A DNA stretch of 64,000 nt from Peribacillus sp044761665 (GTDB lineage Bacteria > Bacillota > Bacilli > Bacillales > DSM-1321), in NCBI RefSeq assembly GCF_044761665.1, contig NZ_JBIWCW010000008.1, forward strand, positions 62,001 through 126,000, given 5' to 3'. A model generated the notes under the pieces. That model was not told the origin of the DNA and did no database searches. It worked only from the letters and a program-made list of their open reading frames with translations. Within the stretch, counting starts at the first letter, position 1, and each line of letters starts with the position of its first letter. Shown one piece after another: positions 16,681 through 24,873 of the stretch. Both the position numbers and the translations under genes were made by a program.

Positions 16681-16709
16681 TTGCATCATAGTATATAGTA
16701 TGGTAGGAT
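16681..16709 (+). promoter_or_regulatory. Candidate sigma-A promoter for rplS
   Basis: TTGCAT (16681-16686), a 17-nt spacer, and TAGGAT (16704-16709). It starts just after the trmD stop and leaves a leader of about 90 nt before rplS. Confidence 0.55.
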
Positions 16710-16714
16710 AAATC

Positions 16715-16805
16715 TTGTGACTTGGACAAAAGTCCGGTCTTATATCGATGTTCCGCTGCAAAACAATTTAGTATTTGCAAGAGCGTCCAGGAGGAGTTGG
16801 AATTC
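16715..16805 (+). ncRNA. Possible L19 ribosomal-protein leader
   Basis: The region between the likely promoter and rplS has short hairpins: GGAC-AAAA-GTCC around 16723-16734, and TGCAAA (16757-16762) with TTTGCA (16774-16779). Bacilli are known to carry an L19 leader motif upstream of rplS thought to mediate autoregulation. I cannot align it to that family's consensus here, so the call rests on position plus local pairing. Confidence 0.35.
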
Positions 16806-17153
16806 ATGCAAAATCTTATTAACGAAATCACAAAAGAACAACTTCGCACAGATCTTCCATCATTCAGACCTGGTGACACAGTACGTGTACACGTTAAGGT
16901 TATTGAAGGAACTCGCGAACGTATTCAGTTGTTTGAAGGCGTTGTAATCAAACGTCGTGGCGGCGGAGTTAGTGAAACTTTCACAGTACGTAAGATTTCT
17001 TACGGCGTTGGAGTAGAACGTGCTTTCCCTGTTCACACACCAAAAATTGCGAAATTAGAAGTTATCCGTCACGGTAAAGTACGTCGTGCGAAACTTTATT
17101 ACCTACGCGAACTTCGTGGTAAAAAAGCACGTATTAAAGAAATTCGTCGTTAA
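16806..17153 (+). CDS. rplS: Ribosomal protein bL19
   Basis: 115 aa. ATG at 16806 follows AGGAGGAGTTGG. It is a clear bL19: 'MQNLINEITKEQLRTDLPSFRPGDTVRVHVKV', 'GTRERIQLFEGVVIKRRGGG', and the C-terminal 'KLYYLRELRGKKARIKEIRR'. It sits at the 30S-50S interface. Codon use is strongly biased, as in rpsP. Longer upstream frames at 16717-16722 are chance openings through the leader. Confidence 0.99.
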   Translation: MQNLINEITKEQLRTDLPSFRPGDTVRVHVKVIEGTRERIQLFEGVVIKRRGGGVSETFTVRKISYGVGVERAFPVHTPKIAKLEVIRHGKVRRAKLYYLRELRGKKARIKEIRR

Positions 17154-17205
17154 TTCTTCGAATATCTCTATGCGGGTTTACCATGATCCACATAAGGTGC
17201 AAAAC

Positions 17206-17241
17206 CAAAAAAAGGAGCCTGTTAAACAGGCTCCTTTTTTT
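17206..17241 (+). terminator. Rho-independent terminator after rplS
   Basis: A perfect 12-bp stem, AAAGGAGCCTGT (17211-17222) and ACAGGCTCCTTT (17226-17237), with a 3-nt loop, has an A-run before it and a T-run after it. It could work in both directions. Confidence 0.95.
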
Positions 17242-17363
17242 GTAATTGAAATGAATAAAAACATCCTTAAAAAAGAAGTGAGAAGGACTCCAAACCTGCT
17301 CGCTATAGCGTCGGTAACATGTTAAAATGGTTGATGATATGCTTTTCTAAAAGGGTGGTAAGG

Positions 17364-17918
17364 ATGGCGAAAAAGAAAAATGAATTGTGGGAATGGACGA
17401 AGGCAGCCCTTATCGCGGTGATTTCAGTAATGCTTATTCGTTATTTCCTTTTGGCCCCGATCTATGTGGATGGCTTTTCCATGATGCCGACCTTAAAGGA
17501 TACAGAGCGCATGCTCGTAAATAAATTCGCTTATTCAGTTGGTGAACCAAAAAGATTCGATATCATTGTCTTTGAAGCTGCGGAAGGCAAGGATTATGTA
17601 AAACGGGTCATCGGTCTGCCGGGTGAGAAGGTGGAGTATAAAGATGATATACTTTATGTGAATGGAAAAGCATATGATGAACCATATTTGGAAGAATATA
17701 AAAAGCAATTGATTGATGGCGGACCTTTGACTGAACCTTTTACATTAAGTGATATCATTGAACAAGAAACAGTGCCAGAAGGCCACTTATTTGTTTTGGG
17801 GGATAATCGTCGCTTCAGCAAGGACAGCCGTCATATCGGTGTTGTATCGTACCGAGAAGTATTAGGCAAAACTAAATTAGTTTATTGGCCAATCAAAGAC
17901 TTTCGATTGGTGGAATAG
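17364..17918 (+). CDS. lepB: Type I signal peptidase
   Basis: 184 aa from the ATG at 17364, preceded by AAGGGTGGTAAGG. A start at 17319 would add 15 residues without a ribosome site. It is a single-pass membrane protein (helix about 13-31) of the Bacillus SipS type. The catalytic Ser lies in G-F-S-M-M-P (Ser39), and the general-base Lys in 'DYVKRVIGLPGE' (Lys80). The 'GDNRRFSKDSRHIG' box is also present. It cleaves signal peptides from exported proteins. A signal peptidase gene between rplS and rbgA is common in Bacilli, though not in B. subtilis. Confidence 0.95.
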   Translation: MAKKKNELWEWTKAALIAVISVMLIRYFLLAPIYVDGFSMMPTLKDTERMLVNKFAYSVGEPKRFDIIVFEAAEGKDYVKRVIGLPGEKVEYKDDILYVNGKAYDEPYLEEYKKQLIDGGPLTEPFTLSDIIEQETVPEGHLFVLGDNRRFSKDSRHIGVVSYREVLGKTKLVYWPIKDFRLVE

Positions 17919-17935
17919 TAGGAAGGTGGATTCCA

Positions 17936-18811
17936 TTGACAATACAGTGGTTCCCTGGCCATATGGCCAAAGCAAGACGGGAAGTAACAGAAAAATTAAA
18001 ACTGGTCGACATCATATTTGAACTTGTGGATGCACGGATTCCGGCATCTTCAAGGAATCCCATGATTGATGAAATCATCCAGCATAAACCAAGGCTCATC
18101 TTATTGAATAAAGCTGATATGGCTGATCCGGTCAAAACCAATCAGTGGCTGGACTATTATAAATCACAAGGTAAAACGGCGATTGCCATTAACTCACAGG
18201 CAGGAAACGGCTTGCACCAGATTACAACGACTTCTAAAATCCTCTTGAAAGAGAAGTATGACCGGATGGAGTCTAGAGGAATCAAGCCACGTGCGATTCG
18301 TGCGATGATTGTCGGGATTCCGAACGTCGGGAAATCCACGCTGATCAATCGGCTTGCTAGGAAGAACATTGCCAAAACAGGTAACACACCTGGTGTCACG
18401 AAAGCTCAACAATGGATAAAGTTTGGTAAGGAACTGGAACTCTTAGATACGCCGGGGATTCTTTGGCCTAAATTCGAGGATCAGGAAGTCGGTTTGAGAC
18501 TGGCCTTAACAGGTGCCATCAAGGATACCATTTTGAACTTGCACGAAGTTTCTCTCTACGGCCTTCGCTTCTTGGAAAAAGAATACCCGGATCGCTTGAA
18601 ATCACGGTATAATCTTGATGAGATTCCGCAAGAAACGCTGGAACTTTTTGACGCAGTTGGCAAGTTCAGGGGCTGTATAGCTTCCGGAGGCTACATTGAT
18701 TACGATAAGACAGCGGACCTCGTGGTACGAGAGATTCGTTCGGAAAAGATGGGTCCCCTTACATTTGAACTTCCGCCAAAAGAAGAACAAGAAGAAAGCA
18801 CCCCCGAATAA
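17936..18811 (+). CDS. rbgA: RbgA (YlqF), 50S assembly GTPase
   Basis: 291 aa with a TTG start at 17936, chosen because AGGAAGGTGG lies 7 nt upstream and the protein then begins MTIQWFPGHMAKARREV, as in all RbgA. The GTPase motifs are circularly permuted: G4 NKAD comes first (about residue 60), then G1 'GIPNVGKST' and G3 'DTPG'. The C-terminal domain is ANTAR-like. It is required for a late step of 50S subunit assembly (uL16 incorporation). It follows lepB by 17 bases. Confidence 0.97.
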   Translation: MTIQWFPGHMAKARREVTEKLKLVDIIFELVDARIPASSRNPMIDEIIQHKPRLILLNKADMADPVKTNQWLDYYKSQGKTAIAINSQAGNGLHQITTTSKILLKEKYDRMESRGIKPRAIRAMIVGIPNVGKSTLINRLARKNIAKTGNTPGVTKAQQWIKFGKELELLDTPGILWPKFEDQEVGLRLALTGAIKDTILNLHEVSLYGLRFLEKEYPDRLKSRYNLDEIPQETLELFDAVGKFRGCIASGGYIDYDKTADLVVREIRSEKMGPLTFELPPKEEQEESTPE

Positions 18812-18891
18812 TTTCTGTCATGGAAATAAATTTGAAGACACAGGCCGGCTACTATTTGATAGGCTAGGCTGTGCTGTGCAACAGAATAAAC

Positions 18892-18962
18892 ACGGAGCTG
18901 GATTATAGTCATCAGTAGATTGATTCAAACCTACTGATGACTCTTTTCGGCTCCGTATTTTT
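18892..18962 (+). terminator. Nested long hairpin, probable terminator after rbgA
   Basis: Outer stem ACGGAGC (18892-18898) pairs with GCTCCGT (18950-18956). Inner perfect 12-bp stem AGTCATCAGTAG (18908-18918 region) pairs with CTACTGATGACT (18931-18942). ATTTTT follows. The two-tier structure is larger than an ordinary terminator. Confidence 0.6.
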
Positions 18963-18972
18963 GATTGAACTA

Positions 18973-18998
18973 TAGAAATGCAGCGTCCCTGCCGATAC
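18973..18998 (+). promoter_or_regulatory. Sigma-D-like promoter ahead of rnhB-ylqG-ylqH
   Basis: TAGA (18973-18976), a 14-nt spacer, and GCCGATAC (18991-18998). The Bacillus sigma-D consensus is TAAA, 14-16 nt, GCCGATAT, so the match is three of four plus seven of eight. A TATAAT at 19000 lacks a -35 partner. It lies about 20 nt before rnhB, giving a very short leader. Confidence 0.4.
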
Positions 18999-19017
18999 TT
19001 ATAATGATGGGTGATAA

Positions 19018-19800
19018 ATGATGAAAACTACCATGAAAATTAATGAAATTTCTACAAGATTAAAAACCATAAGCGATCCAGAAGACCCCTTCTTACAAGA
19101 ATGCCGGGAGGATACGCGCAAGGGAGTTGCCGATTTACTCAATAAATGGAACAAATCCTATGAAAAAGCTAGGCAGGTCAGGAATACTTTCTTACAAATG
19201 TCTGAGTTTGAGAGGGAGCTGCGTAAACAGGGTTTTTCGATTCTTGCAGGAATAGATGAAGTAGGGAGAGGTCCTTTGGCTGGACCGGTAGTGACAAGTG
19301 CGGTGATTCTACCGGAGGATTTTTATCTGCCAGGGTTGAATGACTCCAAGAAAATTTCGGAGTCCAAAAGGGAACAATTTTATGAGACCATTTATAAAGA
19401 AGCGATATCTATTGGGGTAGGCATCGTACATAGCGAGAAAATTGACGAAATAAATATCTATCAGGCTACGAAAAAGGCCATGATGGCAGCAGTGAACAAT
19501 CTCTCGGAATTGCCGGATCATTTACTGATCGATGCGATGGAACTAGATATCCCCATCCCTCAACTTTCGCTAATAAAAGGCGACGCTAGAAGCATCACCA
19601 TATCAGCGGCCTCTATCGTTGCTAAAGTGACGCGTGACCGAATGATGATGGAATATGGCGTAAAGTATCCGGAGTATGGATTTGAAAAGCATATGGGCTA
19701 TGGTACGAGCCAACACTTAGAAGCTCTCGAGAAGCACGGGCTTACGCCTTGGCATAGAAGAAGTTTCGCACCTGTGAAGGAAATTGCAGCAAGAAAATAA
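19018..19800 (+). CDS. rnhB: Ribonuclease HII
   Basis: 260 aa. ATG at 19018, with a second ATG directly after it; the ribosome site GGGTGAT is weak. An N-terminal helical extension of about 70 residues, typical of Bacillus RNase HII, precedes the catalytic fold. The fold shows 'AGIDEVGRGPLAGPV' (Asp80, Glu81), then 'LIDAMELD' and 'IKGDARSITISAASIVAKV'. It removes RNA from RNA-DNA hybrids and single misincorporated ribonucleotides. It is followed 21 bases later by ylqG. Confidence 0.97.
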   Translation: MMKTTMKINEISTRLKTISDPEDPFLQECREDTRKGVADLLNKWNKSYEKARQVRNTFLQMSEFERELRKQGFSILAGIDEVGRGPLAGPVVTSAVILPEDFYLPGLNDSKKISESKREQFYETIYKEAISIGVGIVHSEKIDEINIYQATKKAMMAAVNNLSELPDHLLIDAMELDIPIPQLSLIKGDARSITISAASIVAKVTRDRMMMEYGVKYPEYGFEKHMGYGTSQHLEALEKHGLTPWHRRSFAPVKEIAARK

Positions 19801-19821
19801 GGAGTAAAGGAGGAAGAGGGG

Positions 19822-21945
19822 ATGCAATCGATTACAAATGGTCAGTCTGTGTCCACGCCTACCGAGATACAGGGAAGCACGAGTTTAAAAAGTGGCCAAA
19901 TTCTTTTTGGAAAAGTGAATAAGATCTTTCCGAATCAAACAGCCGAAGTGCAGATTGGCCAACAAAAAATGATTGCGCACCTAGACGTCCCACTCCAGGC
20001 AGGAGAAAGGTATTGGCTTCAAGTTCAGCCGACAGAGGGGCAGCTTGTATTGAAAGTACTTGATTCCCCGAATGTAAAACTTTCGTATGTAAAGGGAGCG
20101 TCGGCCCAACTACTGGTCCATCTCGGTGTTCAGTCAGAACCAGAGTCTGCAAAGCTGGCCGAGTTTTTACTGAGGAATCAATTCCCTGTTACCAAAGAGA
20201 TTTTCTCGTCAGCTTTGCAATGGGTAAAAGCAGCGGATACAACCGAATCAGGTCTATCAGTCATTAAAACAATGTTTACCCAGCAGTTACCTTTTGTTAA
20301 GGATGTATTTTTTGCTTTGACCGAGCAAGCAAAAAATGAACCTTTCCATAAGCTGCTAAGTGGACTGCAACAGCAAATAACGGCGTATGGAACTGATACA
20401 AAGACGGTAGCGCAGTTAAAAGGCGTCTTGGAGTCCCTACATATTACCAAGCAAGATCAAATGCAACAAACTGGATTGCAAAGACTTATTGCAACTTGGC
20501 TTGATGTCAAATCGACCCCAGAAATGAAATCAGGAGCTTTTTCCTTGCTCCAAAAGACTGGGTTCGTCCCAAAAGGGATGAGCGAAATTGATTTTTTGAA
20601 AAGAACAGTGGCTGAATCGGTGATGATACCTGAAACCCTGAAAACCCCAACGGCAAATAAACTACAACAAGGGCTGCATTTACTTGCAAATGCAGCGAAT
20701 GGAACGCTTGATGAAGCAGGAAATATAGAATCCAGTCTCTCTAAATTATGGGGTGGGGCGGAGATAGGAAAGACCACGTCTTCCGTTTCAACAGATGAAA
20801 TGCAGCAAAAAGGCGTTTCTATAGATCATAGGTCCGGACGTAATTTCCGGTTACTTGAACGTGCTTTTGGGAGAATCTCATCGGATATGAAACCAGGGCT
20901 TCTCACTATGCTTCAAACCACTGGTAGCCAAAGGGTGAATGGAGAAACGGAGCAGGTATCAGAACCACTAAAGAGCACGAAGTCTGATACACTACAGCAG
21001 GGAATCCAACAAAAGCCAGTGTCCACAGAAGAAATTATTCATCTTACTTCCCGTTTGCTTGAACGTGCATTTGCAGAAGTATCTGTCAACGGTAAAATGG
21101 CTGCGGTCGATCCTGAAGTTGATGAACTTTTGTTTCAATTAAACAAGAATATAGGGCAGGATGTGGAGTCGAAGGGAAAAGTGGGGGAGTTTCTGCTTCA
21201 GGCTTTTAAGCAAACCCAAGTAACCTCTCATGCTAGTGACCCGGAGGAAATTGTGCTATCTCATTTGATGGATGAAGGTTTTCAATTAAATGATTTTACA
21301 AATGGCACTGCTGTGGCCCAACAACTGAAAGAATGGACGAAGATGCTGGGACTTCAATTAGAGCATGTTCTCGCCAATCAGTCCGGAGGAGGATTGGAAG
21401 CATTAACCGAGGAATTGGAGACACTCAAGCCCTTACTGCTTAAATTGTTGAATGAACAACATCCGTCAGCCGTTAAGGAAATGGCTGAACAAATATTGAA
21501 TCGGCTCACTGCTCAGCAGGTTCTGTCGCAGGATAACGGCCCCATGCAAAATCTACTGCTCACACTTCCTCTGAATTTGGGATCTTCCCAAACGGATTTA
21601 ACGTTGCAATTGAGCGGTAGGAAAACAAAGGATGGAAAGATCGATCCCGATTATTGTAGAATCCTGTTTTATTTAGAGTTAGAGAATCTTGATGAAACCG
21701 TCATCGATATGCAAATCCAAAATCGGGTCATCAAAGTGACTGTCATCAATGAGCAGAATGAAATGATTGAAGCGGCAGCCAGCAATTATCTGGACGTGTT
21801 GAAAGATAAACTGCAAGCAATGGATTACAAATTATCAGGAGTTTTGTTTCAGAATACGGTACGTGCAAAAAAGGTGGGTTCGAAGCAGAATTCCATTCCT
21901 TTCTCAGAGACAGGAACCTATAGTGGAGTGGATATTCGGATATGA
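19822..21945 (+). CDS. ylqG: YlqG, FliK-like protein of unknown function
   Basis: 707 aa, preceded by AAAGGAGGAAGAGGGG. The N-terminal 100 residues look like a beta domain (LKSGQILFGKVNKIFPNQTAEVQIG ... WLQVQPTEGQLVLKV). The middle is long, helical and low in conservation. The C-terminus, about 580-695, resembles the Flg_hook/FliK C-terminal domain ('NLLLTLPLNLGSSQTDLTLQLSG', 'ENLDETVIDMQIQNRVIKVTVI'). FliK measures hook length and switches FlhB specificity. This is not the operon FliK, which lies at 41777. The partner gene ylqH overlaps it by four bases. It is much longer than I recall for B. subtilis YlqG. Confidence 0.85.
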   Translation: MQSITNGQSVSTPTEIQGSTSLKSGQILFGKVNKIFPNQTAEVQIGQQKMIAHLDVPLQAGERYWLQVQPTEGQLVLKVLDSPNVKLSYVKGASAQLLVHLGVQSEPESAKLAEFLLRNQFPVTKEIFSSALQWVKAADTTESGLSVIKTMFTQQLPFVKDVFFALTEQAKNEPFHKLLSGLQQQITAYGTDTKTVAQLKGVLESLHITKQDQMQQTGLQRLIATWLDVKSTPEMKSGAFSLLQKTGFVPKGMSEIDFLKRTVAESVMIPETLKTPTANKLQQGLHLLANAANGTLDEAGNIESSLSKLWGGAEIGKTTSSVSTDEMQQKGVSIDHRSGRNFRLLERAFGRISSDMKPGLLTMLQTTGSQRVNGETEQVSEPLKSTKSDTLQQGIQQKPVSTEEIIHLTSRLLERAFAEVSVNGKMAAVDPEVDELLFQLNKNIGQDVESKGKVGEFLLQAFKQTQVTSHASDPEEIVLSHLMDEGFQLNDFTNGTAVAQQLKEWTKMLGLQLEHVLANQSGGGLEALTEELETLKPLLLKLLNEQHPSAVKEMAEQILNRLTAQQVLSQDNGPMQNLLLTLPLNLGSSQTDLTLQLSGRKTKDGKIDPDYCRILFYLELENLDETVIDMQIQNRVIKVTVINEQNEMIEAAASNYLDVLKDKLQAMDYKLSGVLFQNTVRAKKVGSKQNSIPFSETGTYSGVDIRI

Positions 21946-22214
21946 AAAAGGAAAAGCGGAAAGAAGCGATTGCTTTAAAGTATGATGCGAAGTCTTCGCA
22001 GGCCCCTGTCGTGTTGGCCAAAGGAAAAGGCAAGACGGCGGATAATATCCTGGCAAAGGCCGAGGAGCTGAATATTCCCGTTCAAAAGGACGAAACCTTA
22101 ACAGAGCTTTTAGGTCAGCTGGATATTAATCAAACGATTCCCGAAGAATTATATGGTGCGGTTGCAGAAGTATTTGCTTTTGTTTACAAATTGGATCGTG
22201 ATGTGAAAAAATAA
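21942..22214 (+). CDS. ylqH: YlqH, FlhB C-terminal-domain-like protein
   Basis: 90 aa, starting in an ATGA overlap with ylqG. It aligns along its length with the cytoplasmic end of the true FlhB in this same window: EAIALKYDAKSSQAPVVLAKG against FAIALKYDESKAEAPFVVAKG, and IPEELYGAVAEVFAFVYKL against IPEEFFKAVAEILAFVYKT. It begins where the NPTH autocleavage motif of FlhB would be and lacks that motif and all membrane helices. It thus corresponds to the FlhB-CC fragment alone. A FliK-like/FlhB-CC-like pair suggests a binding couple of unknown purpose. Confidence 0.9.
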   Translation: MKKEKRKEAIALKYDAKSSQAPVVLAKGKGKTADNILAKAEELNIPVQKDETLTELLGQLDINQTIPEELYGAVAEVFAFVYKLDRDVKK

Positions 22215-22653
22215 AAGATACCTTTCTTGTTTGGGTATGCATAAATCGGTCGGAATATGATGAAAATCATAAAAACTAGTAAAAAAAATTATTATACTAA
22301 AAACATACTAAACATAAGATAAAAGGATGAAGCCGACACTTTATGCTTTTATTTTTTTTTGTCTGAAAAGAAAAATTACCGATGCTCACTCAGAATGAAA
22401 TCCTAAAAAATGGCTTCAAATAAGAAGATTATCCCAAAAAACACCAACACGACTATAAAAAAAACGATTATAAACAGAAGAATAATATCGTATTTTAATC
22501 CATATATTAGGTTGTTATTTAAGTATATTGTAATAATTATTTTTTGTACTCAGTAAAGAAAAAAATGCATGAATAAGAATTTTGTTGTAATATGGTAGAG
22601 AAAACACGCATCAAATTTAATTTTTGTTTTTTAGTAGATAAGGAGGATGGGAA
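22215..22653 (+). other. 439-bp AT-rich intergenic region before sucC
   Basis: It holds the terminator listed at 22319 and then about 290 bp of very AT-rich sequence leading to sucC. No reading frame of note is seen. No convincing -35/-10 pair could be fixed for sucC, although one must exist. TTGTAC at 22544 and TATGGT at 22591 do not space correctly with each other. Confidence 0.6.
22319..22360 (+). terminator. Rho-independent terminator of the rnhB-ylqG-ylqH unit
   Basis: Arm ATAAAAGGATGAAG (22319-22332) pairs with CTTTATGCTTTTAT (22339-22352), with one G-G mismatch and one G-T wobble and a 6-nt loop, followed by eight T residues. Confidence 0.75.
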
Positions 22654-23814
22654 ATGAATATCCATGAGTATCAGGGAAAAGAGATTTTGAGACAATACGG
22701 GGTATCTGTTCCAAATGGCCGAGTTGCCTTTACTGTTGATGAAGCAGTTGAAGCGGCGAAGGGGTTAGGTACAGATGTTGTTGTCGTCAAAGCTCAAATT
22801 CATGCGGGTGGCCGCGGTAAAGCCGGGGGAGTCAAGGTTGCGAAGAATCTTGATGAAGCACGTACATATGCAGAAGAGATTCTTGGAAAAACGTTGGTGA
22901 CCCATCAAACAGGCCCTACAGGTAAAGAAGTTAAGCGTTTACTTATTGAAGAAGGCTGCGATATCACCAAGGAATATTACATTGGTCTAGTCTTGGACCG
23001 TGCAACGGACAGTGTTGTATTGATGGCTTCCGAAGAAGGTGGAACGGAAATCGAAGAAGTGGCTGAGAAAACTCCTGAAAAAATCTTCAAGGAAGTAATT
23101 GACCCGGTTGTCGGGTTAACGGGTTTCCAGGCACGAAGAATCGCTTTCAATATTAACATTCCTGCTTCACTAATAAATAAAGCATCGAAACTGATGATCA
23201 ACTTATATACAGCATTCGTTGATAAGGATTGTTCGATTGCCGAAATCAACCCGTTAGTCGTGACGGGCGATGGCAATGTAATGGCCTTGGATGCTAAATT
23301 GAATTTCGATGATAACGCAATATACCGTCATAAAGATATTTCCGAGTACCGTGATTTAGATGAGGAAGATGCCAAGGAAATTGAAGCCTCAAAACATGGA
23401 CTAAGTTACATATCCCTTGACGGAAATATCGGCTGTATGGTTAATGGTGCCGGGCTTGCTATGGCAACGATGGACATCATCAAACACTATATGGGGGACC
23501 CAGCTAATTTCCTGGATGTCGGGGGCGGCGCTACAGAGGAAAAAGTAAAAGAGGCTTTCAAAATCATCCTCTCCGATGAAAAAGTAAAAGGCATCTTTGT
23601 AAATATCTTCGGAGGTATCATGAAATGTGACATCATCGCGACGGGCGTCGTAGCTGCTGCAAAAGAGCTTGGCCTGGATGTCCCACTCGTTGTCCGCTTA
23701 GAAGGTACGAATGTCGATTTAGGGAAAAAGATTTTGAAAGAGTCAGGTTTAAATATCACCGCAGCTGAATCCATGGCAGACGGAGCGCAAAAAATAGTAT
23801 CACTTGTAGGATAA
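22654..23814 (+). CDS. sucC: Succinyl-CoA synthetase beta subunit (ADP-forming type)
   Basis: 386 aa, with AAGGAGGATGGG before the ATG. The ATP-grasp domain begins 'MNIHEYQGKEILRQYGVSVPNG', contains 'VVVKAQIHAGGRGKAGGVKV' and the metal/nucleotide site 'AEINPLVVTGDGNVMALDAK', and ends with the CoA-ligase domain ('FLDVGGGATEEKV', 'FVNIFGGIMKCDIIATG'). It forms the TCA-cycle enzyme that converts succinyl-CoA to succinate with nucleotide triphosphate formation. sucD follows after 18 bases. Confidence 0.98.
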   Translation: MNIHEYQGKEILRQYGVSVPNGRVAFTVDEAVEAAKGLGTDVVVVKAQIHAGGRGKAGGVKVAKNLDEARTYAEEILGKTLVTHQTGPTGKEVKRLLIEEGCDITKEYYIGLVLDRATDSVVLMASEEGGTEIEEVAEKTPEKIFKEVIDPVVGLTGFQARRIAFNINIPASLINKASKLMINLYTAFVDKDCSIAEINPLVVTGDGNVMALDAKLNFDDNAIYRHKDISEYRDLDEEDAKEIEASKHGLSYISLDGNIGCMVNGAGLAMATMDIIKHYMGDPANFLDVGGGATEEKVKEAFKIILSDEKVKGIFVNIFGGIMKCDIIATGVVAAAKELGLDVPLVVRLEGTNVDLGKKILKESGLNITAAESMADGAQKIVSLVG

Positions 23815-23832
23815 TAGGCAGGGGGGAACATA

Positions 23833-24735
23833 ATGAGCGTATATATTAATAAAGATACGAAAGTGATCGTTCAGGGAATCACTGGTTCAACAGCATTATT
23901 TCATACAAAACAAATGTTAGAATACGGTACGAAAATCGTTGCAGGTGTCACTCCAGGTAAAGGTGGAACGGAAGCGGAAGGGGTACCTGTATATAATACA
24001 GTTTCCGAGGCTGTCACTGAAACAGGAGCAAATGCATCGGTCATCTATGTACCGGCGCCATTTGCAGCAGATGCGATTTTAGAAGCAGTTGATGCGGAGG
24101 TTGATCTCGTCATCTGTATTACCGAGCACATTCCAGTCCTGGATATGGTTAAGGTCAAAAAATATATGCAAGGCAAGAAAACACGTTTAATTGGACCTAA
24201 CTGTCCAGGCGTGATAAGCCCAGATGAGTGTAAAATCGGGATAATGCCAGGCTATATTCATAAAAAAGGTCATATCGGCGTTGTTTCTCGTTCTGGTACA
24301 TTGACTTATGAAGCCGTTCATCAATTATCACAAGAAGGCATCGGGCAATCATCTGCAGTCGGCATCGGTGGGGACCCTGTCAATGGGACGGATTTCATCG
24401 ATGTGCTTAAGGCGTTCAATGAAGATCCAGAAACGCATGCGGTTATCATGATTGGGGAAATCGGTGGCACAGCAGAAGAAGAGGCGGCCATTTGGGTAAA
24501 GGAAAATATGACGAAACCGGTTGTTGGGTTCATTGGTGGCCGTACGGCTCCAGCTGGTAAACGTATGGGTCATGCCGGCGCTATTATTTCTGGAGGCAAG
24601 GGAACAGCCGATGAAAAAATCCGCGTCATGAATGAATGCGGAATTAAAGTTGCAGAAACACCTTCTGTCATGGGCGAAACCTTGATATCGGTCTTAAAAG
24701 AAAAAGGTATGTACGAACCTTGTAAAACGCATTAA
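23833..24735 (+). CDS. sucD: Succinyl-CoA synthetase alpha subunit
   Basis: 300 aa, with GGCAGGGGGG before the ATG. A Rossmann CoA-binding domain ('VIVQGITGSTALFHTKQM', 'GPNCPGVISPDECKIGIMPG') is followed by the catalytic part. The phospho-His lies in 'GKRMGHAGAIISGG' (His247). It pairs with SucC. The pair is followed by a hairpin, so sucCD is probably its own transcription unit. Confidence 0.98.
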   Translation: MSVYINKDTKVIVQGITGSTALFHTKQMLEYGTKIVAGVTPGKGGTEAEGVPVYNTVSEAVTETGANASVIYVPAPFAADAILEAVDAEVDLVICITEHIPVLDMVKVKKYMQGKKTRLIGPNCPGVISPDECKIGIMPGYIHKKGHIGVVSRSGTLTYEAVHQLSQEGIGQSSAVGIGGDPVNGTDFIDVLKAFNEDPETHAVIMIGEIGGTAEEEAAIWVKENMTKPVVGFIGGRTAPAGKRMGHAGAIISGGKGTADEKIRVMNECGIKVAETPSVMGETLISVLKEKGMYEPCKTH

Positions 24736-24744
24736 TAAATGATG

Positions 24745-24775
24745 GGCCGACCTGATTTTGGTCGGTCTTATTTAA
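24745..24775 (+). terminator. Probable terminator after sucD
   Basis: An 8-bp stem (24745-24752 with 24760-24767, core CCGACC/GGTCGG, one G-T pair) with a TGATTTT loop is followed by TTATTTAATCTTT. The stem is good and the T-tract imperfect, so read-through into dprA is possible. Confidence 0.65.
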
Positions 24776-24873
24776 TCTTTAATAATGATCCTTCGAAAGA
24801 TGGCAATGACCTCGTTCGACAAGCAATACAGCTATCCCTCCATTTTATAAATCCTCAAAGGAGTGTTTCCAAA

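Noticed and set aside
22544..22596. sucC promoter built from TTGTAC and TATGGT
   Set aside because: The spacing is about 41 nt, far from 16-18, and no other pair in the AT-rich region stands out.
24739..24873. dprA starting at 24739
   Set aside because: The extra 45 codons run through the sucD terminator hairpin and do not resemble DprA. A well-placed AAAGGAGTG precedes GTG 24874.
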